In this document: in pieces, positions 17,705 through 27,204 of the stretch
Layout: the number at the start of each line of letters is the position of its first letter
How positions within the stretch are numbered: the first letter of the stretch is position 1
Source: Bacteroidales bacterium UBA7009
GTDB lineage: Bacteria; Bacteroidota; Bacteroidia; Bacteroidales; Paludibacteraceae
Assembly: GCA_002449665.1 (NCBI GenBank)
Contig: DJXH01000037.1
Location: 60,442-124,441 of the forward strand
Length of the DNA stretch: 64,000 nt
Direction of reading: 5' to 3'
Notes under the pieces: model-generated
The model's input: only the letters and a program-made list of their open reading frames with translations
Databases searched by the model: none
Told to the model about the DNA's origin: nothing
Made by a program: the position numbers and the translations under genes

Positions 17705-19075
17705 TCATTTTTCAAGTGTGCGCTCAAGCAGTTCAATATCGTGTTTGAGCACATTATCATAAGTCAGTTGGGCAGAGATGGTATTGAGAGTATGTATTAC
17801 CGTAGCGTGAGAGCGGTTTCCGACAGCCGAACCTATATCCGTCAGGGAATGATTAGTGAGCCGTTTAAGCAGATACACCACCATCTGACGAGCGCGAACC
17901 ACATCTTTCTGGCGCGACTGCCCCAACACAGCCTTCTCCGGTAAACCGACATGCTCGCATACCGCACCTATAACATCTTCCGTGCGAACCTCCTGCGGCT
18001 GAACATCCACCAAACGCTCCACCACTTTTTGAGCCAAATGCAGGTCAACCTCTTGGTTCATAAGCGTTGAATAGACCATCAGAGATGCTAACACACCCTC
18101 TATATCTCGTATGTTGTCGCAGGCGTTACGGGCAATATAGTCTATCACCTCATCGCTAAGTTGCAGTCCGTCCCTGTGAACCTTGTTTATCAAGATGTCT
18201 TTTCTCAAAGCAAAGTCAGGTCGCTGTATCTCAACAGCCAAGCCCCATTTGAAACGCGTAAGCAAACGCTCTTCCACATCGCGCAGTTGAAGCGGCGAAC
18301 GGTCGGAAGTCAGAATAAGTTGCTTGCGAGACTGGTGAAGGTAGTTGAAGATATGGAAGAATGTGTCCTGTGTGCCTTTCAGACCCGAAAAGAACTGAAT
18401 ATCGTCTATGATAAGGACATCCACGCCTTGGTAAAACATCAGGAACTCCGGCACTTTGTTTTGCTGTGTGGCTTCCTGATATTGGAGTTTGAAAGTGTTG
18501 GCACTGATAAAGAGCACCCGCAAAGACGGCATAAGAGTTGTAATCTCGTTTCCTATAGCGTTGGCAAGGTGGGTCTTCCCCACTCCGCTGCCGCCGTATA
18601 TGAACAACGGATTAAATATAGTGCGCCCGGGCTCTTTTGCTATAGCCAATGCCGCCGTACGCGCAAGGCGATTGCTCTCGCCTTGTATGAAAGAAGATAG
18701 CGTATAGGTCGAGTTAAGGTGTGTATCCCACTGATAGTTAGCCACTGACTGCGGTGCAGACTGCGCTATGGGGCTTACTGCACGCCTCTCGGACGGATAG
18801 GTGGCTGCCGCACCGGTGGTGGAATCAATCAGCACACGATACTCCAAACGAGTGTCCTTGCCGAATACGCGCCAAATAACACGACTGAGCAGGTCAATAT
18901 AGTTCTCCTCTATATATTCAACCACATACTGGCTCTTAACCCTAAGCACCAACACATCGTCCGCATAACTCACTGCTTCGAGCGAGGCGAACCATGTATT
19001 ATATACGGTGGGCGTAAGGTTGTCGCGCAGTATTACCGCGCACTGTTGCCACAATATGCGAAAATCATTTGTCAT
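17705..19075 (-). CDS. dnaA: Chromosomal replication initiator DnaA
   Basis: 456 residues. Domain I (residues 1-85, ending around LEYRVLID), a variable linker, domain III AAA+ ATPase with Walker A GGSGVGKTHL at 161-170 and Walker B VLIIDDIQFF near 225, and domain IV with the DnaA-box binding helix-turn-helix (AVGNRSHATVIHTLN). Initiates chromosome replication. Runs opposite to both neighbours and is followed by a shared terminator. Confidence 0.97.
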   Translation of the reverse strand: MTNDFRILWQQCAVILRDNLTPTVYNTWFASLEAVSYADDVLVLRVKSQYVVEYIEENYIDLLSRVIWRVFGKDTRLEYRVLIDSTTGAAATYPSERRAVSPIAQSAPQSVANYQWDTHLNSTYTLSSFIQGESNRLARTAALAIAKEPGRTIFNPLFIYGGSGVGKTHLANAIGNEITTLMPSLRVLFISANTFKLQYQEATQQNKVPEFLMFYQGVDVLIIDDIQFFSGLKGTQDTFFHIFNYLHQSRKQLILTSDRSPLQLRDVEERLLTRFKWGLAVEIQRPDFALRKDILINKVHRDGLQLSDEVIDYIARNACDNIRDIEGVLASLMVYSTLMNQEVDLHLAQKVVERLVDVQPQEVRTEDVIGAVCEHVGLPEKAVLGQSRQKDVVRARQMVVYLLKRLTNHSLTDIGSAVGNRSHATVIHTLNTISAQLTYDNVLKHDIELLERTLEK

Positions 19076-19108
19076 TCGTCAAGGCTGAATTTTCTCACAA
19101 AAACGGTG

Positions 19109-19138
19109 CAAAGTTACGGCAAATTTTTAATTCTCAAA
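19109..19138 (-). promoter_or_regulatory. Promoter of dnaA
   Basis: On the minus strand TTTG (19138-19135), 18 bases, TAACTTTG (19116-19109). Fits TAnnTTTG with a slightly short spacer; about 34 bases from the dnaA ATG. Confidence 0.55.
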
Positions 19139-19177
19139 AACCACCGCTAACTCCACTTGTTGAAAGCAAAGTCTATA

Positions 19178-19208
19178 TTTGTAATTTTCAAGCGTTTAAG
19201 TATATTTG
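19178..19208 (+). promoter_or_regulatory. Orphan promoter with no gene behind it
   Basis: TTTG (19178-19181), 19 bases, TATATTTG (19201-19208). A second TATATTTG at 19174-19181 overlaps the first element. The next plus-strand gene starts over 300 bases later and has its own promoter at 19434, so this one could drive a small RNA. Confidence 0.4.
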
Positions 19209-19288
19209 CCTGAAATTATGCAATTTATAAGAGTTGTTGACATCTAACTTTTTGATTTTCACTTTTGCGTAAAAACATCGTTCCACAA

Positions 19289-19307
19289 ATTTTGTATGGT
19301 ACAAAAT
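19289..19307. promoter_or_regulatory. Candidate operator palindrome
   Basis: ATTTTGTA-TGG-TACAAAAT, a perfect 8-bp inverted repeat with a 3-base centre, midway between the dnaA and mce promoters. Could bind a dimeric regulator; no T run, so not a terminator. Confidence 0.3.
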
Positions 19308-19433
19308 CAGCAAAAAAACTGAAAAAGCAGTGTTTAACGGAAAACATATAAATTTCGTTGTATTTAGACATAATCTAATAATCGTCATTAAGTGAGTAAT
19401 TATGATAATCTTCGGGCATTTTTTGGGATAAAA

Positions 19434-19465
19434 TTTGCACAGATTGAAAAAACTCCGTACCTTTG
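19434..19465 (+). promoter_or_regulatory. Promoter of the methylmalonyl-CoA operon
   Basis: TTTG (19434-19437), exactly 20 bases, TACCTTTG (19458-19465): a perfect match to the Bacteroidota consensus, about 60 bases before the mce ATG. Confidence 0.8.
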
Positions 19466-19525
19466 CAACGTTCTTTTGCCCGATAAAAAATTGTTTTACA
19501 TATATTTTCAAAATTTATAAAAATT

Positions 19526-19939
19526 ATGAAACCCACTCACATTGAGCATCTTGGCATTGCCGTTCCGAGTTTGGAAGAGGCTATGCCGTTTTTTGAGTTC
19601 CTCACAGGTAGCAAATGTTACAACATAGAGGAGGTTGCAGATCAGAAAGTTAAGACCGCTTTTTTCAAAGTCGGCGAAGTAAAGATTGAGCTTTTGGAGC
19701 CTACCTGCCCCGAATCGACCATCGCCAAATTTATTGAGAAGAACGGCGGTCGCGGTGGTGTCCACCACGTTGCTTTCAACGTTGAGAACGTAGCCGAAGC
19801 CCTCAAAGAGGCCGAAGAAGCAGGCTTGCAACTCATAGATAAAGCTCCGCGTAAAGGTGCTGAAAATCTTATGATTGCTTTCCTCCACCCGAAGAGCACA
19901 AAGGGCGTACTGACTGAGATTTGCGAACAACCCAAATAA
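19526..19939 (+). CDS. mce: Methylmalonyl-CoA epimerase
   Basis: 137 residues, glyoxalase/VOC fold in two beta-alpha-beta-beta-beta modules. HIEHLGIAVPSLEEAMPFFEFLTG opens the first, and GGVHHVAFNVENVAEAL the second; the metal ligands are the His of EHLGIAV, the Glu of IELLEP, the His of GVHHVAF and the Glu of LTEICEQ. Interconverts the R and S forms of methylmalonyl-CoA between mutase and decarboxylase in the succinate-propionate pathway. First gene of a five-gene operon. Confidence 0.95.
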   Translation: MKPTHIEHLGIAVPSLEEAMPFFEFLTGSKCYNIEEVADQKVKTAFFKVGEVKIELLEPTCPESTIAKFIEKNGGRGGVHHVAFNVENVAEALKEAEEAGLQLIDKAPRKGAENLMIAFLHPKSTKGVLTEICEQPK

Positions 19940-19948
19940 TCGACTGCT

Positions 19949-21505
19949 ATGGATAACACAAAATTGCAAAAACTTATTGACAACCGCGTAAAAGCAAAAG
20001 CCGGCGGCGGTGAGGCAGCTGTGGAAAAGCACCACGCCAAGGGCTGTTATACTTGCCGCGAACGTATCAATATGCTTCTTGACGAAGGCTCGTTTGAAGA
20101 AGTGAATATGTTCCTTACCCATCGTTGCCACGATTTCGGTATGGAGAAGAAAGTTTTCCTCGGCGACGGTGTTGCCTGCGGTAGCGGTACGATAGACGGT
20201 CGTCTTGTCTTTGTCTTCGCACAGGATGCCACCGTTATCGGCGGTTCGCTTTCGGAGACTATGGCTCTGAAGATTTGCAACGTTATGGATCAGGCAATGA
20301 AGCTCGGTGCACCTATTATAGGTCTTAATGACTCTGGCGGTGCACGTATACAGGAAGGTGCTTGCGCACTGGCAGGATATGCCGAGATTTTTGAGCGTAA
20401 CATCCTGGCTTCGGGCGTAGTACCTCAGATTAGCGTTATCTTCGGTCCCTGCGCCGGAGGTGCCGTATATTCTCCCGCTCTGACTGACTTTATTATGATG
20501 ACCGAGCAGAACTCATATATGTTCATCACCGGTCCGAAGGTAGTAAAGAGCGTTACCGGTGAAGACGTTACGGTTGAGCAACTCGGCGGCGCGAAAGTAC
20601 ACGCCACCAAGTCGGGTGTTACCCACTTTGTTGCAGCCACAGAAGAAGAGGCTCTGCAAGAGGTTCGCCGCCTTGTAAGTTTCATTCCTCAAAACAATAT
20701 GGAAGAGGCCCCGCTTATGGACTGCACAGACGATCCTATGCGCGTAGAGGACGAACTGAACGAGATTGTTCCCGACGACCCCAACAAACCTTATAATATG
20801 AAGGACATCATCAACCTCATAGTTGATAATGGCGACTTTATGGAGGTGCAGAAAGATTATGCGAAGAACATCATCTGCGGTTTTGCACGTTTCAACGGCA
20901 GAAGTACGGGTATCATAGCCAACCAACCTTCGTGGCTTGCAGGTGTGCTTGACTGCGATGCAAGCCGTAAAGCAGCACGTTTCGTTCGCTTCTGCGATGC
21001 CTTCAACATCCAGATTCTCACGCTTGTTGACGTCCCTGGTTTCCTCTGCGGTACGGGTCAGGAGTATGCCGGTATTATCGACCACGGAGCAAAACTGATG
21101 TTTGCTTACGGCGAAGCTACCGTTCCAAAGGTAACCATCACGGTTCGTAAGAGTTACGGCGGCAGTCATATCGTTATGAGTTGCAAGCAACTGCGCGGCG
21201 ATATGTGCTATGCTTGGCCTAATGCGGAGATAGCCGTTATGGGTGCAAGCGGTGCTGTGGGCGTACTTCAGGCAAAGGCTCTCAAAGCAATTGAAGACCC
21301 CGAAGAGAAGAAGAAATTTATAGCAGAAAAAGAGGCTGAATACAAAGAGTTGTTTGCAAGTCCTTATCAGGCTGCCAACCGCGGCTATATAGACGATGTA
21401 ATAGAGCCTCGCAATACCCGTGTTCGTATCATCAATGCTTTTGAGAAGTTGCAAACCAAACGCTTAAGCAACCCGATGAAGAAACACAGTAATATACCTT
21501 TGTAA
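19949..21505 (+). CDS. mmdA: Methylmalonyl-CoA decarboxylase alpha subunit (carboxyltransferase)
   Basis: 518 residues, acyl-CoA carboxylase beta-type carboxyltransferase with two crotonase-fold halves. GLNDSGGARIQEG and FGPCAGGAVYSPALTDF mark the first half, and DVPGFLCGTGQEYAGIIDHGAKLMFAYGEATVPKVTIT the second. It moves the carboxyl of (S)-methylmalonyl-CoA onto the biotin carrier. The downstream membrane subunits show it works in the sodium-pump decarboxylase rather than only as propionyl-CoA carboxylase. Confidence 0.93.
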   Translation: MDNTKLQKLIDNRVKAKAGGGEAAVEKHHAKGCYTCRERINMLLDEGSFEEVNMFLTHRCHDFGMEKKVFLGDGVACGSGTIDGRLVFVFAQDATVIGGSLSETMALKICNVMDQAMKLGAPIIGLNDSGGARIQEGACALAGYAEIFERNILASGVVPQISVIFGPCAGGAVYSPALTDFIMMTEQNSYMFITGPKVVKSVTGEDVTVEQLGGAKVHATKSGVTHFVAATEEEALQEVRRLVSFIPQNNMEEAPLMDCTDDPMRVEDELNEIVPDDPNKPYNMKDIINLIVDNGDFMEVQKDYAKNIICGFARFNGRSTGIIANQPSWLAGVLDCDASRKAARFVRFCDAFNIQILTLVDVPGFLCGTGQEYAGIIDHGAKLMFAYGEATVPKVTITVRKSYGGSHIVMSCKQLRGDMCYAWPNAEIAVMGASGAVGVLQAKALKAIEDPEEKKKFIAEKEAEYKELFASPYQAANRGYIDDVIEPRNTRVRIINAFEKLQTKRLSNPMKKHSNIPL

Positions 21506-21523
21506 AATAGAAGGATAGGAATT

Positions 21524-21835
21524 ATGATATTTCTCGATATTACATCGCAAACTTGGATTGTAACTCTTTTAGGCTTTACGATTGTCGTACTGCTGCTTTT
21601 CTGCTTCATATATATAATGAAGTTATTGGGATGGATAATGCAAAAAGTTTCCGCCCCGAAGAAGAAAGAGCAGCCGGTTCAAAACAACGTACAGCTTGAG
21701 AGCAAAGCGACAAGCGGTGATGAGATGGCGGCAGTGGCATTTGCCCTTCATCTCTATTACAACAGTTTGCACGACGAAGAGTCGCCCCGTCTGACGGTTA
21801 AGAACCACCATACGGCTTGGCATATTATTCAATAG
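21524..21835 (+). CDS. Sodium-pump decarboxylase small membrane subunit (OadG-like)
   Basis: 103 residues with one N-terminal membrane helix (WIVTLLGFTIVVLLLFCFIYI, about 10-30), a basic/Pro linker (SAPKKKEQP) and a short soluble tail with EMAAVAFALHLYYN. Size, single helix and position between the carboxyltransferase and biotin carrier match OadG/MmdD, which anchors the complex to the membrane. Sequence similarity in this family is low, so the call rests partly on context. Confidence 0.8.
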   Translation: MIFLDITSQTWIVTLLGFTIVVLLLFCFIYIMKLLGWIMQKVSAPKKKEQPVQNNVQLESKATSGDEMAAVAFALHLYYNSLHDEESPRLTVKNHHTAWHIIQ

Positions 21836-21853
21836 AATTAACACAAAATCAAT

Positions 21854-22273
21854 ATGAAAGAATTTTCGTTCAAAGTAAACGGCGTGGAGTATAAGACTGC
21901 CGTTAAGGAAATGGAAGACGGCAAGACTGAAGTTACCGTCAATGGAAAAGCATATCAGGTGGAGATGGAGCACACGGAGCATAAAGCAGCCCACGTTGCC
22001 CCGAAGGCAGCCGCCACAGCCGCTCCCAAGGCACAGCAGGCAGCAGCCGCTCCCACAGGCGGAATGCAGGTTAAGTCTCCGCTGCCGGGCAGCATAATAA
22101 AAGTGCTTGTAAGCGAAGGTCAGGCTGTCAAGAAAGGCGACACGTTGCTTACGCTTGAGAGTATGAAGATGGAAAATACGGTAGCCGCCGAGTGCGACGG
22201 TACGGTTAAACAGATAGCCGTTACTGCAGGTCAGAACGTTATGCAGGACGACCTCTTGGTAGTGCTTGGCTGA
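21854..22273 (+). CDS. mmdC: Biotin carrier protein of methylmalonyl-CoA decarboxylase
   Basis: 139 residues. An N-terminal beta domain ([20 protein letters not shown]), an Ala/Pro-rich swinging linker around residues 50-72, and a C-terminal biotinyl domain with the acceptor lysine in [13 protein letters not shown]. It carries the carboxyl group from MmdA to the membrane subunit MmdB. Confidence 0.95.
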   Translation: MKEFSFKVNGVEYKTAVKEMEDGKTEVTVNGKAYQVEMEHTEHKAAHVAPKAAATAAPKAQQAAAAPTGGMQVKSPLPGSIIKVLVSEGQAVKKGDTLLTLESMKMENTVAAECDGTVKQIAVTAGQNVMQDDLLVVLG

Positions 22274-22274
22274 T

Positions 22275-23474
22275 ATGGAAGGATTAGAGAAATTTATTGA
22301 GACTATGGGATTTATGCAGCTCACCTGGCAACAGGCACTGATGCTGCTTATATCCTTTTTCCTGCTTTATCTTGCCATAAAGAAGCAGTATGAGCCTCTG
22401 CTCCTGCTTCCTATAGCATTCGGAATGTTGCTCACCAACCTTCCTGCTTCGGGTATGTTCCACGAGGAGTTGTGGTCGTCTTTTCTTCAGCCGTATTTAG
22501 AGAATGGCGACCCCAATCCGGCATATCACAGTTATGGAGCCATACTGAAAAACGCAGGATTGCTTGACGTATTGTATATAGGTGTAAAAGCGGGTGTATA
22601 TCCTTGCCTTATATTCATAGGTGTAGGTGCAATGACGGATTTCGGTCCGCTGATTGCCAACCCGAAGAGTTTCATACTTGGTGCTGCCGCTCAAGTAGGT
22701 ATATTTATCACGTTCCTTTGCGCTAACATCTGGTTTACTCCCGCCGAGGCAGGTTCAATAGGTATAATTGGCGGTGCCGACGGTCCGACGAGTATCTTCC
22801 TTACATCAAAACTTGCACCTCATCTGCTTGGTCCTATTGCTATTGCCGCTTATTCGTATATGGCACTCGTGCCTGTCATTCAGCCGCCTATTATGCGTGC
22901 ACTCACGACAGAGAAAGAGCGTAAGATTAAGATGAGCCAACTTCGCAGCGTAAGCAAGACGGAGAAGATAGTGTTCCCGATTATCATCACCACTATCGTT
23001 GCTCTCGTTTTGCCTGATGCAGCACCTCTTATCGGCTGCCTTATGCTCGGCAACCTGATGAAAGAGTGTGGCGTGGTTGACCGCTTGAGCAAGACGGCGC
23101 AGAACGAACTGATGAACATCGTTGTCATCTTCCTCGGCTTGAGCGTCGGTGCTACCGCTACTGGTACAACTTTCTTAAGCGTTAAGACATTGCTTATACT
23201 TGCTATGGGTATCATTGCTTTCGGTTTGGGTACGGCAGGCGGTGTACTGCTCGCTAAGTTTATGAACCTGTTTACGAAAGAGAAAATCAATCCGCTTATC
23301 GGTTCGGCTGGTGTAAGTGCCGTACCTATGGCAGCCCGCGTAAGCCAAATGGAGGGTCAGAAAGCCGACCCGAGCAACTTCCTGCTTATGCACGCTATGG
23401 GTCCGAACGTGGCAGGTGTGATCGGTTCTGCCGTTGCAGCAGGCATATTGCTCAATATGCTCGGAGCAGCATAA
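22275..23474 (+). CDS. mmdB: Sodium-translocating decarboxylase beta subunit
   Basis: About 399 residues with nine or more membrane segments. The ATG at 22275 lies one base after the mmdC stop and is preferred over an in-frame TTG at 22266. Family signatures include [39 protein letters not shown] (the DGPT motif with the sodium-binding Asp) and the C-terminal [19 protein letters not shown]. It decarboxylates carboxybiotin and exports Na+, coupling propionate formation to an ion gradient. Last gene of the operon. Confidence 0.95.
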   Translation: MEGLEKFIETMGFMQLTWQQALMLLISFFLLYLAIKKQYEPLLLLPIAFGMLLTNLPASGMFHEELWSSFLQPYLENGDPNPAYHSYGAILKNAGLLDVLYIGVKAGVYPCLIFIGVGAMTDFGPLIANPKSFILGAAAQVGIFITFLCANIWFTPAEAGSIGIIGGADGPTSIFLTSKLAPHLLGPIAIAAYSYMALVPVIQPPIMRALTTEKERKIKMSQLRSVSKTEKIVFPIIITTIVALVLPDAAPLIGCLMLGNLMKECGVVDRLSKTAQNELMNIVVIFLGLSVGATATGTTFLSVKTLLILAMGIIAFGLGTAGGVLLAKFMNLFTKEKINPLIGSAGVSAVPMAARVSQMEGQKADPSNFLLMHAMGPNVAGVIGSAVAAGILLNMLGAA

Positions 23475-23528
23475 ATATAAAAACGGTAATTAAAGGGTTT
23501 ATATATCAAGCCCTTATCCCGATACGAG

Positions 23529-23570
23529 AGTGTTGCCGAGGGTGTAAATCTTCGGCAACACTTGCATTTT
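23529..23570 (+). terminator. Terminator after mmdB
   Basis: An 11-bp perfect stem (AGTGTTGCCGA at 23529-23539, complement at 23552-23562), 12-base loop, then GCATTTTA. Closes the methylmalonyl-CoA operon. Confidence 0.75.
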
Positions 23571-23589
23571 AATAAAGCACATAATCATT

Positions 23590-25437
23590 ATGAACAGATA
23601 TTTTTACGCTATCTTGCTTTTGTGTCTCTGCCACATACTGCCACTAAACGCGCAGATAAAAGATATACGCAAGATGTCAGTACTGAAAAAATGGCAAGAC
23701 CAAGGGTGGCAGATACAGCAATACACGATGAGTTATGACAGCAGTACGGTTATCTTCTCCGGCAAACACCTTGGCAAAGCCGACTACGACCTGTATGAGA
23801 CTCACAGACATGGGAACGGCTGGAGCAAAGAGGAGATATTGCCTCCGTCTATCAATACGGATAACGACGAGATATGGCCATCGCTTACAAGCGACGGGCA
23901 GACTCTATATTTCTCGCGGCATTACGAAGCCGACAAGTCTAAAAAAACAAAGGAGCAGTTCATAATATACACATCCGAGTGGTCGGAAAAAGGCTGGCAG
24001 GATGCCCAATCGCTCATATTCTCAAGCGGATATGACGTATCGCCTTTCATAGCCCCTGACAACAAGACATTGTTTTTCGCTTCACGCCGCCCGACAGACA
24101 ACAGCAAAGACATTGCCAATTCATACAGCATATACTACACCCGCAAGGTGAATAAATACGACTGGTTTGAACCTGAAGCGTTTATCTCTTCACAAGAAAA
24201 GAACATCAATTACTACGGAGGGCAGGTTAATGAATTTGAAGGCTATTACGGCTTCAGTTTCATTGACGAAGATGCCCGCAAGAAAGAGGCACACTATAGT
24301 ATAAGAAATTATGGTTTGCCGCCGGAGCGGACTCCCCTGCCTGTAGCCCGCATAGAGGGTACTATTACAGAAGAAAAGAGCGGCAGACAGACAGAGGCGG
24401 ATATTGCCGTTTATGATGCGCTGACAGGCAACAAGATAGCCCTGTACGAAGGCAAGTCCGACTACAGGATTGCTCTACCCTACGGCACTAACTACCATAT
24501 TGACATCTACGGCAAAGAACTCTCACACCGATATATAGACATTGACTGCCGCCAATTAGCCATAGACACCGTTATACGCGAAGACATCACGCTGAGCAAA
24601 GACCTGAATATAAGTGTATATGTCTTTGACAGCGAGCAGAATATCCCCATTGAGCCGGACAAAATAGAGATAGCGGGCGGCAAGGTAACGAACAAAGAAA
24701 AAGGGAAGGTCGTCTTAAGTCTGCCCATAGGCAAGAGTTATGACATCCGTTTTCATAAGCGCGGTTATGCTTCCGAAGTGCTTACTATTGACACCGACCG
24801 CCCCGTACTGCTCACACAGTCGGAGTTAGATATGGAACTTAAGCCCTCTAAAACCCGACTGTCCGTTCATCTGACCGACGAGGAAACAGGTGAGCAAATA
24901 AAAGGACACATAGTGTTGCAAGATACGGAAAACGATGAACAGATGGAGAGTACGGGCGAAGAACTTATTCTGCGCCAAGGACACAGATATATAGTAAAAG
25001 CCGATGCGGTAGGTTACCTTTTTGCCGACAGCAGTTTTTACGCCGACTACGACATAGAGAAAGCCAAGATGAGCATACCTATGATGTCCATACAAAAAGA
25101 CCTTATTATGCGGCTGAAGAACATTCAGTTTGAGTACAACTCCGCCGAACTGATGGAGGAGTCGTATGCCGAACTTGATATGGTAGTCAGGCTGATGAAG
25201 CTCAATCCGCAGCTTAGAATAGAACTGTCGGCACACACCGACAACAGCGGAAGCGACAGTTACAACGACCGCATGAGCCAGAAACGCGGCGATGCCGCAA
25301 AACAGTACCTGATACGCAAAGGTATTGAAGCAGAGCGCATTGTGGCTATCGGTTACGGCAAACGCAAGCCTATAACGGACAATGATACAGAAGAACACAG
25401 AACGCAAAACAGACGAGTAGAATTCAAAGTATTATGA
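23590..25437 (+). CDS. Exported beta-propeller / OmpA-domain protein, PorE-like without TPR
   Basis: 615 residues. Signal peptide (MNRYFYAILLLCLCHILPLNA), then PD40/WD40-like propeller blades from about residue 45 to 240 (DNDEIWPSLTSDGQTLYFSRH, DVSPFIAPDNKTLFFASRR). Next come three carboxypeptidase-regulatory-like beta modules (about 250-330, 335-415, 420-495), and an OmpA peptidoglycan-binding domain from about 505 (NIQFEYNSAELMEESYAELD, SAHTDNSGSDSYNDRMSQKRG, NRRVEF). Propeller plus regulatory module plus OmpA is the layout of T9SS component PorE, but the N-terminal TPR block is missing. The adjacent helical gene overlaps by four bases and may supply that part. Confidence 0.75.
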   Translation: MNRYFYAILLLCLCHILPLNAQIKDIRKMSVLKKWQDQGWQIQQYTMSYDSSTVIFSGKHLGKADYDLYETHRHGNGWSKEEILPPSINTDNDEIWPSLTSDGQTLYFSRHYEADKSKKTKEQFIIYTSEWSEKGWQDAQSLIFSSGYDVSPFIAPDNKTLFFASRRPTDNSKDIANSYSIYYTRKVNKYDWFEPEAFISSQEKNINYYGGQVNEFEGYYGFSFIDEDARKKEAHYSIRNYGLPPERTPLPVARIEGTITEEKSGRQTEADIAVYDALTGNKIALYEGKSDYRIALPYGTNYHIDIYGKELSHRYIDIDCRQLAIDTVIREDITLSKDLNISVYVFDSEQNIPIEPDKIEIAGGKVTNKEKGKVVLSLPIGKSYDIRFHKRGYASEVLTIDTDRPVLLTQSELDMELKPSKTRLSVHLTDEETGEQIKGHIVLQDTENDEQMESTGEELILRQGHRYIVKADAVGYLFADSSFYADYDIEKAKMSIPMMSIQKDLIMRLKNIQFEYNSAELMEESYAELDMVVRLMKLNPQLRIELSAHTDNSGSDSYNDRMSQKRGDAAKQYLIRKGIEAERIVAIGYGKRKPITDNDTEEHRTQNRRVEFKVL

Positions 25438-26996
25438 GAAAGAACATTATTATATTGCTTCTGTCGCTGTCAGCCATCGCTATGGCAGATGACGAGTTTC
25501 TGCGAACAGTGGAAAAAGCAAACAGCGTATCAAAACACGAGGGACTGTATATCCTCAACCGCTATCAGTCAGACAACCCGAAGTTTGCGCCCGTCTATTA
25601 CCACCTTGGAGTGCTGTGTGAAGCAACAACAGAGGACGAACACCCCCTAAAAGACTATGCGGAGTTGTCCGAGGCTCTTTATCGCACGCGGCTGTACTAC
25701 GGCAACTGCATACACTATGCCAAAGACCAGTCGGTCAAACCAGCTTACTATGAGGGCATTGAGTATAAAGGCAAGAAACTGACATACGAACATATAGAGA
25801 AAGACCTCAAGCACAGGATAAAGAAAGTGAAGGAGACGGAAGAGTATCTGAAACGCTTATATACAGCCTATTGCACGCTTAGCGAGAGATATGACGACTG
25901 CCGGCACCTCTATACGGAGTTTATGAACACATACAGCCGTGAGAAAAATGCACACCTCTATCTTAATCAAGCGGATCTTCAACTCCTTACCACACTTGCC
26001 ACTCAAGCCGACTCACTGAAAACCGACATCTCCGAACTGAAAAAGGCAATGTCTATGCTGCCCGTCAAAGGCTATCAACCACAGTTCAGATTTGAACAGG
26101 TCAACCTCTATCGTCTTGACGGTCTGTCAGATACTGACATCATGCAAAACGAGGTCGTACTATGGGACTACGCTTCTTGGGCAAAGAAGTTCATAGAGCA
26201 GCAGACCTGCACCTACTCCGCCTATTACGCACAAATAGACACGGAGAAAAAAGCACTTGAGAACTGCCGCATTTCAGCAGAAACGGGAAAGACAACCGAC
26301 CATAAGACAGACTACGTTCTGCTCAACAAAATCGACCGTCTTGACTACGGCTCCTTTATGCGTGTGTGGATGGAACTCAAAACTACGACGGCACTTATAT
26401 GGCAAGCCTCGCAAGCCCCGCTGCTTACCTCTGCCGACTCACTGACAGATGCCGTCAAAGCCGAGATGCTGCAACACATCTACCTGCAATACAACGCCTT
26501 AAAACAAGCCGACCAACTCCGACAAAGTCTCACAAAAAGTGTTACAGACGATGCTGTACGCCGATATGCCGTGCTACTTAAACAATGGGAAACGGATGAT
26601 AAACAGAAAGTTATATCTTCAGCGGAGCAGGATTTACAGTCTGCCCGCGAGGCGTATGGCGCGTGCTGCCAAAATGCATACCAACGCCTTTCGCCGAGTA
26701 CGGTTGCTTTTGAGCGGTACGTAAACGACATAACGGGCGAAGTGATAACAGCCGACAGCATCAATTATGAGCCGGAAGGCAGTGTTATAGATATTCTCCC
26801 GATAGGCAAAAACTATATGGTGGTGGAGAGTGCGCAAAGAGTTGTGATAGCCGACAAACAAGGCGAGACTGTCAGCGAAACAAGATACGACACAACCCGC
26901 ACTATAAAAGCAGCTATCAAACTCACAAACAACAACATTGCATTGATTACGGACAACGAGTTTATTTTTGTTGATTCCAACGGCAAAAAGAAATAA
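25434..26996 (+). CDS. Exported helical protein of unknown function
   Basis: 520 residues with a signal peptide (MRKNIIILLLSLSAIAMA). The first half is strongly helical and charged, with a tetratricopeptide-like opening (KHEGLYILNRYQSDNPKFAPVYYHLGVLCE). The middle holds coiled-coil-like segments (KDLKHRIKKVKETEEYLKRL; QADSLKTDISELKKAM). The last ~100 residues turn beta-rich (GSVIDILPIGKNYMVVESAQ to NNNIALITDNEFIFVDSNGK), like propeller blades. I do not recognise the family. It starts inside the stop codon of the OmpA-domain gene, so the two are surely co-expressed and may form one periplasmic complex. Confidence 0.7.
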   Translation: MRKNIIILLLSLSAIAMADDEFLRTVEKANSVSKHEGLYILNRYQSDNPKFAPVYYHLGVLCEATTEDEHPLKDYAELSEALYRTRLYYGNCIHYAKDQSVKPAYYEGIEYKGKKLTYEHIEKDLKHRIKKVKETEEYLKRLYTAYCTLSERYDDCRHLYTEFMNTYSREKNAHLYLNQADLQLLTTLATQADSLKTDISELKKAMSMLPVKGYQPQFRFEQVNLYRLDGLSDTDIMQNEVVLWDYASWAKKFIEQQTCTYSAYYAQIDTEKKALENCRISAETGKTTDHKTDYVLLNKIDRLDYGSFMRVWMELKTTTALIWQASQAPLLTSADSLTDAVKAEMLQHIYLQYNALKQADQLRQSLTKSVTDDAVRRYAVLLKQWETDDKQKVISSAEQDLQSAREAYGACCQNAYQRLSPSTVAFERYVNDITGEVITADSINYEPEGSVIDILPIGKNYMVVESAQRVVIADKQGETVSETRYDTTRTIKAAIKLTNNNIALITDNEFIFVDSNGKKK

Positions 26997-27038
26997 ACAG
27001 GAAAAATGCAGGATTGCACTTAAAAATGCAAAAAAAAG

Positions 27039-27099
27039 TTGTAAGTGTGAAGATTTTTGAATAATTTTGCGGGAAAATTACCAAAGTAACGTACATTTG
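27039..27099 (+). promoter_or_regulatory. Tandem promoters of the lysine fermentation operon
   Basis: Two candidates: TTG (27039-27041), 20 bases, TAATTTTG (27062-27069); and TTTG (27066-27069), 22 bases, TACATTTG (27092-27099). The second reuses the -7 box of the first as its upstream element. About 105 bases of leader precede the first ATG; I see no lysine or cobalamin riboswitch fold in it. Confidence 0.6.
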
Positions 27100-27204
27100 T
27101 ATCAATCTTTCCTTTTTCTATACGTTCACTTTTGATATTTTAATCAGACTTTTGATAGCAAATATCCATCATTTTTGTCTATTATCAATCAAAATTATAC
27201 ATTT

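Larger units (their letters stand above)
19076..19525. other. 450-base AT-rich gap between dnaA and the mce operon
   Basis: No credible coding sequence. It holds a dnaA promoter, an orphan plus-strand promoter, an 8-bp palindrome and the mce promoter, listed separately. I found no TTATCCACA-type DnaA box on either strand, so I do not call an origin. Confidence 0.6.

Noticed and set aside
19076..19525. Possible replication origin next to dnaA
   Set aside because: No TTATCCACA-type box on either strand by eye, and gene orientations do not diverge from this point. A cumulative GC-skew plot of the whole chromosome would decide.
26997..27204. Lysine or B12 riboswitch in the lysine operon leader
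   Set aside because: The leader after the promoters is only about 105 bases and shows no B12-box or lysine-riboswitch-like helices that I can recognise.
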